Shown: positions 43,733 to 48,704 of the stretch, in pieces
Layout of the letters: each line of letters opens with the position of its first letter
Position numbering within the stretch: position 1 is the stretch's first letter
Assembly: GCA_937907415.1 (NCBI GenBank)
Contig: CALCHY010000143.1
Span: 1 to 51,218, forward strand
Source: an uncultured Trueperaceae bacterium
GTDB taxonomy: Bacteria; Deinococcota; Deinococci; Deinococcales; Trueperaceae
Reading direction: 5' to 3'
Length of the DNA: 51,218 nucleotides
The notes under the pieces: model-generated
The model's database searches: none
What the model saw: the letters and a program-made list of their open reading frames with translations, nothing else
Told to the model about the DNA's origin: nothing
Translations under genes and position numbers: made by a program

Positions 43733-43744
43733 CTGATGCATCAG
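43733..43744. promoter_or_regulatory. Palindrome CTGATGCATCAG, probable GntR operator
   Basis: A perfect 12-bp palindrome sits 20 bp before the GntR start codon and about 24 bp downstream of the -10 box, where bound regulator would block transcription. It is the best operator candidate for the whole operon. Confidence 0.6.
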
Positions 43745-43767
43745 GCATTGCGCATGAAATTTCTGTG

Positions 43768-43796
43768 ACTGTAGCACACGGCTGCGACGGCTTCAA
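43768..43796 (-). promoter_or_regulatory. Sigma-70 promoter of the catabolic operon
   Basis: On the minus strand TTGAAG (43791-43796) and TACAGT (43768-43773) are spaced by exactly 17 bp. The transcript would start near 43761, leaving a leader of about 48 nt with the palindrome and a Shine-Dalgarno sequence. Confidence 0.65.
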
Positions 43797-44238
43797 GAGA
43801 CCCCGGCCCCGGTACGATTTACTTATGAGATGGCTCGGAGCCAGCCGCCGCTAGCCCTATAAGAGAAGGCGGAGCCGAAGGTCACAACCGGTAGCCGCCG
43901 TGACGACCTACGGCTCGTTCGCGCCACGCCAGCCGCAGGAAGCACAGCACGCCTTCACCGGCCCCACCCCACAGCTCGAGGAGTGGACGCCCGCCTACCT
44001 GCGCGCCTGGATCTCACCGAAGGCTTCACCATTCAGGTGCTGTTCTCCGGTGCGGAAGTAGAGGGCGTACTACCGAACCGCCGCGGGTCGCCGAAGGGCC
44101 GGCACAGGCTCCAGAAGACCACTGGTACATCGACCCGTTCGCGCGTTGACCTCGAAGACGCGGGGGCTAGGGGCTTGCGTCGCTAGCTTCCACTGCTCTT
44201 GACGCTGCCGCGTTACGGGCCTACGTTAGCTGCATCGA
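43797..44238. other. 440-bp gap, possible decayed coding region
   Basis: Protein-like stretches appear in different frames: one reads HAFTGPTPQLEEWTPAYLRA (about 43938-43997) and another LDLTEGFTIQVLFSGAEVEG (about 44002-44061). They could be pieces of one frameshifted gene, but no family is recognised, so none is called. Confidence 0.35.
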
Positions 44239-44290
44239 CCCCGGGTCCTTCTTCTCCACCACTGCGGCTGCGAAGAAGCCCGGGGCTTTT
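44239..44290 (+). terminator. Strong hairpin with T-run upstream of the HTH gene
   Basis: CCCCGGG-TC-CTTCTTC pairs with GAAGAAG-CCCGGGG (14 bp with a 2-nt bulge) around a 17-nt loop, followed directly by CTTTT. It is a good rho-independent terminator on the plus strand, 57 bp before the next gene, and may end an upstream transcript or attenuate that gene. Confidence 0.6.
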
Positions 44291-44346
44291 CCATACCAAG
44301 GGCTAGCCGAGTTCGCCGGAACAGCGGCGCCCAGGCGAGGAGAGTC

Positions 44347-44813
44347 ATGGACCACAAACAAGTCATCAATGCCTGGGAAGCGTTCCAGACGAACTCGGGC
44401 GGCATCACCTTGCCCCGAAGCGAAGACGAGTTCGAGCAATTGTTCAGCCTCCTCAAGCACCTCGCCGACCACCACGACGCCAAGCGCGAGCCGTACGCCT
44501 CGCTCCTGCACCTGGCGCGCTCCAACGCCGACTGGTGGGTGGAAACGCGCGCCCTCGCCCGCCAGCGCGGCTCCTGGCAGCTCACGCGCGAGGAAGCAGG
44601 CGAGCTGCTCAACACCTCCACACCTACGTGGACAAGCTCGTCGCGCGTGGCTACCTCGCGCTCACCGAGACGCCCGAAGGCCCTCGCCTCGACCTTGTGG
44701 AGGTACGCGCCAATCATCACGCCCACAAGAACTGCCAGAAGGTGGGCCTGAGGCGCATCATCCGCATCAGCGACGAGGCCGGCGCCTACGACGCCGAACG
44801 GCGCCAGCCCTGA
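44347..44813 (+). pseudogene. HTH (excisionase-like) protein with a one-base deletion
   Basis: The gene starts well (GAGGAG before ATG; MDHKQVINAWEAFQTNSGGI...LPRSEDEFEQLFSLLKHLAD, a helical antitoxin-like N-terminal part) and runs to LTREEAGELLNTS. There one C is missing near 44618: the frame would then continue as TPTWTSSS, whereas the +1 frame gives HTYVDKLVARGYLALTETPE and ends in YDAERRQP with stop at 44813. Joining them restores an HTH_17 DNA-binding domain (AGELLNTSHTYVDKLVARG), so the ancestral protein had about 155 residues. It may be a real mutation or a sequencing error. Confidence 0.8.
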
Positions 44814-44817
44814 GGCG

Positions 44818-44826
44818 TGCTAGCCT
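44818..44826 (+). promoter_or_regulatory. Extended -10 box TGC-TAGCCT before RNA element 1
   Basis: TGC followed by TAGCCT ends 11 nt before the first stem of the structured element. The same TGC-hexamer arrangement at the same distance precedes elements 2 and 4, and TGC is kept before element 3. Confidence 0.5.
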
Positions 44827-44832
44827 GGCGCC

Positions 44833-44932
44833 GACGTCCCGGGGCTACTCCGCTCCCGGCCTCAGGCCGGTGATGAACCTCGGGTATGAACCTCGCAAGA
44901 GGAGTGGCCCGCAGACCTCGGTCGTGGGCCAC
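44833..44932 (+). ncRNA. Structured RNA element, copy 1
   Basis: The element folds as follows. P1: CCCGGGG (44838-44844) with CCTCGGG (44878-44884, one G-U). P2 inside it: CCGGCC-TCA-GGCCGG (44856-44870). Then CCTC-GCAA-GAGG (44891-44902), a GNRA-capped hairpin, and P4: GTGGCCC (44904-44910) with GGGCCAC (44926-44932), whose inner part GACC/GGTC can also pair. The joining sequence GTGATGAACCTCGGGTATGA is nearly identical in copy 4. It starts right after the frameshifted HTH gene and is followed by copy 2, not by a gene. Confidence 0.65.
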
Positions 44933-45026
44933 GAGCTTTCCGAGGACTCGGCGCTGACCTGGCCGGCAATGTAGTGCGACCCGACGCCGGCAGGAGCCTG
45001 GCGACGAGGCCGCCTCAGAGCTGGCC

Positions 45027-45035
45027 TGCTATCTT
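45027..45035 (+). promoter_or_regulatory. Extended -10 box TGC-TATCTT before RNA element 2
   Basis: TGC plus TATCTT ends 12 nt before the P1 stem of copy 2. It would start a transcript that reads through the element into the RHH-HTH gene. Confidence 0.5.
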
Positions 45036-45041
45036 TGTCAC

Positions 45042-45131
45042 CGTAGCCCCGAATGCCTCCCCTCCCGGTCACGCGCCGGTGCACGAGCCTCGGGTAAGCC
45101 AAGGGCGCGGCCCGCACACCGCGGGCCGCGC
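45042..45131 (+). ncRNA. Structured RNA element, copy 2
   Basis: This is the most diverged copy, but the stems persist with different bases: P1 CCCGA (45048-45052) with TCGGG (45090-45094), P2 CCGG (45065-45068) with CCGG (45076-45079), and a long P4 GCGCGGCCCGC (45105-45115) with GCGGGCCGCGC (45121-45131). The conserved CCGGTG and CCTCGGGT strings are in place. A small CCCAT/ATGGG hairpin follows, then the Shine-Dalgarno and ATG of the gene at 45171. Confidence 0.6.
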
Positions 45132-45170
45132 ACCCATTATGGGTGGGGCTAGGAACCCAAGGGAGCCACG

Positions 45171-45575
45171 ATGAACGACCACAAAACCGAGCGGCTCACC
45201 CTGCGACTCACCCCCTCTGAACAGGAACTCCTCCAGCTGGCGGCTGACAGGCAAGGCATGAGCCTGAAAGAGTTCATTACCGCCACTGTCCTCGCGCGCG
45301 CCCAGGCGGTAATCGCGCCGGCCACCACCCTGCCCGGAAACCCCCAACTGCCCGAGCAGCTCACGCTCCACCAGGCCGCCGAGCTGCTCAACGCCTCCCC
45401 CTCCTACATGAAAGGCCTCCTGGAACAGGCGGGCATCCCCCACCACGGACAGGGCGCCAGCCTGCGCATCGAGCGCGACTCCCTACTCGCCTACAAGGCG
45501 CGCGACGACCAGGAACGCCAACGCGTCCTCGACGAACTCGCACGCGAAGCCCAGGAACAAAGCTACGGCTACTGA
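45171..45575 (+). CDS. RHH (DUF1778-like) and HTH fusion protein, probable antitoxin
   Basis: The 134-residue protein joins two DNA-binding modules. Residues 1-50 (TERLTLRLTPSEQELLQLAA, GMSLKEFITATVLARA) match DUF1778/TacA-type ribbon-helix-helix antitoxins. Residues 60-105 (LTLHQAAELLNASPSYMKGLL, then LRIERDSLLAYKA) form an excisionase-type HTH like that of the frameshifted gene at 44347. DUF1778 antitoxins normally pair with GNAT acetyltransferase toxins, but no toxin follows. Good AAGGGAG before the ATG. The gene lies directly behind RNA element 2, which is its 5' leader if transcribed from 45030. Confidence 0.82.
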   Translation: MNDHKTERLTLRLTPSEQELLQLAADRQGMSLKEFITATVLARAQAVIAPATTLPGNPQLPEQLTLHQAAELLNASPSYMKGLLEQAGIPHHGQGASLRIERDSLLAYKARDDQERQRVLDELAREAQEQSYGY

Positions 45576-45630
45576 ACCGGCGCCCAGCAGCCCTCCAGGC
45601 CGCGCATCGCGTCTGCAACCATCTTCGCGA

Positions 45631-45715
45631 GTCCTGGGGCGATTCCTCTCCCAGCCTGGTCCGGTGATGAACCCCGGGTTTGAGATCCACCTGCGGAACG
45701 CCCGGGCGTTCCGCA
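45631..45715 (+). ncRNA. Structured RNA element, copy 3
   Basis: P1 is CCTGGGG (45633-45639) with CCCCGGG (45672-45678): compared with copies 1 and 4 both strands changed and pairing is kept. The linker CCGGTGATGAACC is conserved. P2 is imperfect (CCAG against CCGG). P4 is TGCGGAACGCC (45692-45702) with GGCGTTCCGCA (45705-45715), entirely different in sequence from the other copies. TGC at 45614-45616 keeps its position, but the next six bases (AACCAT) are a poor -10. The HigA gene follows. Confidence 0.6.
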
Positions 45716-45770
45716 GTTCTCTCTCCACCCGCAGACGCCCATGAGCCCGGCAAGCGCCCCGGAGGGAACC

Positions 45771-46190
45771 ATGAACGAACTTCCTGAACACGACCCGCAG
45801 AACGAAACCGACCAACCCCGCCCGGAGTCCGCTGGCACACCCGAGCCCGAGACCTACACCGCCGAACGCATCCAGGAGTTCCTGAGCCCAGACGCCCTGC
45901 CGCCCGTGCATCCCGGCGAAATCCTCCAGGAAGAGTTCCTGGAGCCTCACGCACTCACCGCCGCGGAGCTGGCCGAGCGCCTACACACGCCCGTCGAGAG
46001 CGTCGAAACACTGGCACGCAGCGAGCGACCCATCACCGCCGCCGACGCGCTGCGCCTAGCGCGCTACTTCGACACCACCCCCGAGTTCTGGCTGAACCTG
46101 CAGGCGCAACACGACCTCGAGGTCACGCGCGAGCGGATCCATCACGAGCTGGCAGCCATCACGCCCCACGCAGGCAACGGCGACACCTGA
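45771..46190 (+). CDS. higA: HigA-type antitoxin, XRE family, without a toxin gene
   Basis: The 139-residue protein has a hydrophilic N-terminal extension of about 40 residues and then the HigA signature: VHPGEILQEEFLEP (about 56-69), an HTH of the lambda-repressor type (LTAAELAERLHTPVESVETL), and ADALRLARYFDTTPEFWLNL. HigA neutralises the ribonuclease HigB and represses the operon; no HigB is adjacent on either side. The ATG was chosen with GGAGGGAACC before it; the frame is open upstream but that part lies in RNA element 3's 3' flank. The substituted turn of the HTH (usually VPRSRINEI) may affect DNA binding. Confidence 0.88.
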   Translation: MNELPEHDPQNETDQPRPESAGTPEPETYTAERIQEFLSPDALPPVHPGEILQEEFLEPHALTAAELAERLHTPVESVETLARSERPITAADALRLARYFDTTPEFWLNLQAQHDLEVTRERIHHELAAITPHAGNGDT

Positions 46191-46208
46191 CCCCTCATCA
46201 GAACTACC

Positions 46209-46217
46209 TGCTATGCT
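46209..46217 (+). promoter_or_regulatory. Extended -10 box TGC-TATGCT before RNA element 4
   Basis: TGC followed by TATGCT ends 11 nt before P1 of copy 4, the same spacing as copy 1. Confidence 0.5.
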
Positions 46218-46223
46218 TCACTC

Positions 46224-46327
46224 GACGTCCCGGGGCATATCCGCTCCCGGCCAATGGCCGGTGATGAACCTCGGGTATGAGCCTCGCAAGAGGCAGTGGC
46301 CCGCCATGACTTCGGTCAGCGGGCCAC
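46224..46327 (+). ncRNA. Structured RNA element, copy 4
   Basis: This is the best-formed copy. P1 CCCGGGG (46229-46235) pairs with CCTCGGG (46269-46275); P2 is CCGGCC-AAT-GGCCGG (46247-46261); the next hairpin is CCTC-GCAA-GAGG (46282-46293), with a GNRA loop; P4 is GTGGCCCGC (46296-46304) with GCGGGCCAC (46319-46327), topped by TGAC-TTCG-GTCA, a UUCG tetraloop. Two of the most stable tetraloop classes of structured RNA occur in one element. It resembles no riboswitch or ribozyme class I know. The first 58-aa gene starts 76 bp downstream. Confidence 0.7.
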
Positions 46328-46390
46328 GACCATTCCCGCGCGAACCCGAACCGCATCCGCTCCGATAGCCCCGCTACCCCCCTAACCGCA

Positions 46391-46396
46391 TAGAGT
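46391..46396 (+). promoter_or_regulatory. -10 box TAGAGT of the first 58-aa gene, leaderless
   Basis: TAGAGT ends 7 nt before the GTG start codon. The same box at the same distance precedes the second paralogue (46617), and the DNA from TAGAGT through the first codons is about 80% identical between the two. Confidence 0.55.
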
Positions 46397-46403
46397 GACG
46401 ATA

Positions 46404-46580
46404 GTGCCGCACCAGAAGCCACGCGCACCCAAGGCCAGCCGCTGGCTTGACGTGCGCGGCAAGGCAATCAAAGAAGGACGCCTGAACGAGACGGCGCTCG
46501 AAACGCACAAGCACCGCATACGCGCCCACCTCCGCGCGCTCGATGGCGAACCCGACCCCCAACACCCGGCTCGAAAATGA
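46404..46580 (+). CDS. 58-residue protein, truncated XRE antitoxin-like, copy A
   Basis: The product begins VPHQKPRAPKASRWLDVRG and continues AIKEGRLNETALETHKHRI. It parallels copy B at 46630 over its whole length. The pattern W-DV-aeA--GR-dE--v-aH--R is the usual N-terminal helix pair of XRE-type antitoxins from actinobacterial and related toxin-antitoxin systems; the helix-turn-helix that should follow is missing. The GTG start directly follows a -10 box, so the mRNA is probably leaderless. The protein could be a toxin-binding fragment or an independent small protein. Confidence 0.55.
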   Translation: MPHQKPRAPKASRWLDVRGKAIKEGRLNETALETHKHRIRAHLRALDGEPDPQHPARK

Positions 46581-46616
46581 ACGACACCACCCCCGCAAGC
46601 CCACGCCAGGCCGGTC

Positions 46617-46622
46617 TAGAGT
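46617..46622 (+). promoter_or_regulatory. -10 box TAGAGT of the second 58-aa gene, leaderless
   Basis: Identical hexamer and identical 7-nt distance to the start codon as at 46391. This duplication makes ATG 46630, not upstream codons, the likely start. Confidence 0.55.
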
Positions 46623-46629
46623 GATGGCG

Positions 46630-46806
46630 ATGCCCCACCAGAAGCCACGCAAACAAGAGGCCAAGACCTGGCGCGAAGTGCGCGCCGAAGCCGTCAAGGC
46701 CGGCCGCCTGAACGAGGAGGCCCTCAAAGCGCACAGGCGACGCCTGCTCGCCCAAGAACACGCCCACGCCGAACGCCAGCAAATCGACGAGGACAACGAC
46801 AGCTAG
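46630..46806 (+). CDS. 58-residue protein, truncated XRE antitoxin-like, copy B
   Basis: The product begins MPHQKPRKQEAKTWREVRA and continues EAVKAGRLNEEALKAHRRR, ending in an acidic tail QQIDEDNDS. It is a paralogue of copy A with equal length (58 residues). Like copy A it matches the N-terminal, toxin-contacting part of XRE antitoxins but stops before a DNA-binding domain. It converges with the XRE gene on the other strand, overlapping it by 4 bp. Confidence 0.6.
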   Translation: MPHQKPRKQEAKTWREVRAEAVKAGRLNEEALKAHRRRLLAQEHAHAERQQIDEDNDS

Positions 46807-47072
46807 GCGCCCCGCTCCACGAACGCCAACAACCGCATCAACTCCGAGAGACCGAAGCCCCTGAGCCGACCGTGCGCGAGTCTCGAAGCCTCCTCCTCGC
46901 TCAACGACAGCGCCTCCGCGGCCTGCTCCAGAGCCCAACCGCGCGCCTCAACCCCATCCTGAATTCGACTCGCCAAACGCGACTTCACCAAGCGCTCCTC
47001 CGGATTCGAGAGCCCCAGATCCGCGAAGACATTGCCGCTACCCACCGTAATGCTCACGTCACTTGAACACAT
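46803..47072 (-). CDS. XRE-family antitoxin-like protein (HTH_37/HigA2 type)
   Basis: The 89-residue protein contains NVFADLGLSNPEERLVKSRL, typical of the opening of HTH_37 antitoxins, followed by a helix-turn-helix (WALEQAAEALSLSEEEASRL and HGRLRGFGLSELMRLLAF). Such proteins partner RelE/HigB-type toxins, whose gene normally precedes them; here the upstream gene is a Phd antitoxin instead. GAGAGGTGAG lies before the ATG. It forms an operon with the Phd gene, 29 bp apart. Confidence 0.82.
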   Translation of the reverse strand: MCSSDVSITVGSGNVFADLGLSNPEERLVKSRLASRIQDGVEARGWALEQAAEALSLSEEEASRLAHGRLRGFGLSELMRLLAFVERGA

Positions 47073-47101
47073 GGCTCACCTCTCGCTGGCATCGCCACGG
47101 C

Positions 47102-47335
47102 TCAGTAACGGTCCCCGTCCCGTTCCAGCCTGATGAACTCCGCAGCAGTCACCGAGGACGCCGGGATGGCGGCGCGAAACGCCGCACCCTCAGGAAAACG
47201 CACCCCTCCCCCAACCGGCGCCAAGCGCGCCACCACCACGCCGTAACGCGTGATGGCCACCTCCTCACCCGCCGCCACGACCGCCAACAGCCGCGACCAA
47301 CTCCTACGCGCCTCACTGACACTCACCAGCTGCAC
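47102..47335 (-). CDS. Phd/YefM-family antitoxin
   Basis: The 77-residue protein shows the Phd/YefM fold: VSVSEARRSWSRLLAVVAAG then EEVAITRYGVVVARLAPVGG, with a C-terminal region able to wrap a toxin (EGAAFRAAIP). Phd antitoxins bind operator DNA and neutralise Doc, RelE or PIN toxins; none is adjacent. GTG at 47335 was chosen because GGAGGTGG lies just before it; the frame is open further upstream but encodes only Trp/Gly/Arg-rich residues. Confidence 0.82.
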   Translation of the reverse strand: MQLVSVSEARRSWSRLLAVVAAGEEVAITRYGVVVARLAPVGGGVRFPEGAAFRAAIPASSVTAAEFIRLERDGDRY

Positions 47336-47664
47336 CAGCCACCTCCACCGCCAGGCTAGCCCCTCCCGACACCAGAGCCAACCACCACGCCCAGGACGCC
47401 ACGAGCACCCCTGGCCACCACGAGAACGGCCCACTGTGGGGGGAACAGGGGGCCGTCATCCTAGAGTATCAACGAATCCAACTGCCGCACGGCGTGGCAT
47501 TCCTCCCCGAACCCCGCAACAACCTCGGCCTTACGCCTCCCAATCGGCACGACGCACCCCGCCAGCGCCGAATCCGTCGCCGCCCCCGACATCAACCTGT
47601 AGAGACCAACTACGTCGCCTACGTGGTGATCGCCTGGTGCCAGGCAGCTTACTTCTAACAACGA
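47336..47664. other. 330-bp gap between Phd and AbiE-like genes
   Basis: No recognisable gene. A 66-codon minus-strand frame (47461-47661, TTG start) lacks family resemblance. The divergent promoters of the Phd/XRE pair and the AbiE-like pair must be here. Confidence 0.3.
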
Positions 47665-47699
47665 ATCGGATTATAACGGATTGTATGTTATAATCCGAT
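47665..47699 (+). promoter_or_regulatory. 13-bp inverted repeat overlapping the -10 of the AbiE-like operon
   Basis: ATCGGATTATAAC (47665-47677) and GTTATAATCCGAT (47687-47699) are perfect inverted arms with a 9-bp spacer. The right arm contains TATAAT (47689-47694), which ends 8 nt before the ATG at 47703, so the transcript is probably leaderless. AbiEi antitoxins repress their own promoter by binding inverted repeats over the -10, exactly this layout. Confidence 0.75.
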
Positions 47700-47702
47700 G
47701 CG

Positions 47703-48704
47703 ATGTTAAGGCCGGGTTCTGGACTCGCCGACGCCGTCGCAGCCTACCTACAGGAGGTGACAGGCCTACCGGTGCGCCTCGAACGCTGCCCGCCTACTCC
47801 CCTGCCCGCCTACCTGACTCAAGCCTTCGACCTCGCCTGCGGTGACGTCCTCGGCGTCGCATGCGTGTTCGCGACCCCCCTGCCAGGGACGCCGCGGGCG
47901 CCAGCGGCGCTCGAGAAGCGCCTGATCCGCCTCACCGAGGCGTTCAGCCGGCCGGCAGTGCTGGTCCTCACCGACCTGCCAGCTCGCGACAGGCAGCGTT
48001 TGATAGCACGGCGCGCACCCTTCGTCGTGCCCTTCGTCCACGCCTACTTACCTCCCATCATCGACTCGCGCGAGCGCGCCCGCCCCCGCGGCGCCCCGTC
48101 AAACGTCGCCCCCGAGACGCTCGCGCCCACGACCCAACTCCTCCTCCTCCACGCTCTTCTCACCGAGGACGCGGGCGACCTTTACGCTCAGGAGCTGACG
48201 CGCGCCCTGGGCGTCTCGGCCATGTCGGTGAGCCGCGCCTTCAAGGAGCTCGAGACGGCGGGCGTCATCACCCGTCCACTGGGGGGCCGGCCGCGACCGG
48301 CGCGCCTGACGCACTCCAGGCGCGAGACTTGGCACCTGGCGCAACCACTGCTGCGCTCGCAGGTGCGCGCCCACTACCTCACGACCACGCGCCCCATCCC
48401 GGGCGCCCTGGAGGCGGGCCTGAGCGCCCTCGAGCGCCTTAGCGACCTAGCGGCGGGCGAACCCACCGTCGCACTCTCAACCCAAGCCTGGCGCGAGCTA
48501 GAGGCCGACCTGGTACCGGAGATCTTTCGCGACGGCGCCCTCGAGCCGCACCACACGCTCGTGGAGGTGTGGGCCTACGACCCGCGCACTCTCACGAAAG
48601 CTCCTCACGTCGACGTGCTGTCGCTCTACCTCTCCCTACGCGACACGCATGACGAACGCGTGGAAGCCGCCCTCGAGCAAGCCCTGGAGACCTTGCCATG
48701 GTGA
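47703..48704 (+). CDS. AbiEi-like antitoxin/transcriptional repressor
   Basis: The 333-residue protein carries a winged helix in its middle (about residues 158-200): YAQELTRALGVSAMSVSRAF then KELETAGVITRPLGGRPRPA. It precedes and overlaps by 7 bp a nucleotidyltransferase gene of the AbiEii type, the order seen in AbiE type IV toxin-antitoxin systems. Compared with lactococcal AbiEi the DNA-binding domain is not at the N-terminus, so it may be a separate family with the same role. The start codon follows a -10 box and long inverted repeat, consistent with autoregulation. It appears intact although its toxin is broken. Confidence 0.75.
   Translation: MLRPGSGLADAVAAYLQEVTGLPVRLERCPPTPLPAYLTQAFDLACGDVLGVACVFATPLPGTPRAPAALEKRLIRLTEAFSRPAVLVLTDLPARDRQRLIARRAPFVVPFVHAYLPPIIDSRERARPRGAPSNVAPETLAPTTQLLLLHALLTEDAGDLYAQELTRALGVSAMSVSRAFKELETAGVITRPLGGRPRPARLTHSRRETWHLAQPLLRSQVRAHYLTTTRPIPGALEAGLSALERLSDLAAGEPTVALSTQAWRELEADLVPEIFRDGALEPHHTLVEVWAYDPRTLTKAPHVDVLSLYLSLRDTHDERVEAALEQALETLPW

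Noticed and set aside
43983..44186. 67-codon frame upstream of the first HTH gene
   Set aside because: Protein-like stretches change frame within 100 bp; possibly a decayed gene but no family can be named.
44833..46327. RNA elements considered as integron attC sites
   Set aside because: The GTTRRRY/RYYYAAC core pair expected at attC ends was not found, and no IntI-type integrase is nearby. A different folded recombination site is not excluded.
44833..46327. RNA elements considered as CRISPR repeats or type III toxin-antitoxin repeats
   Set aside because: Copies are long, diverged and separated by genes, with no short direct repeats or spacers, and no ToxN-like nuclease follows.
47461..47661. 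66-codon minus-strand frame between Phd and AbiE-like genes
   Set aside because: TTG start without ribosome-binding site, overlap with the operator region and no family resemblance.
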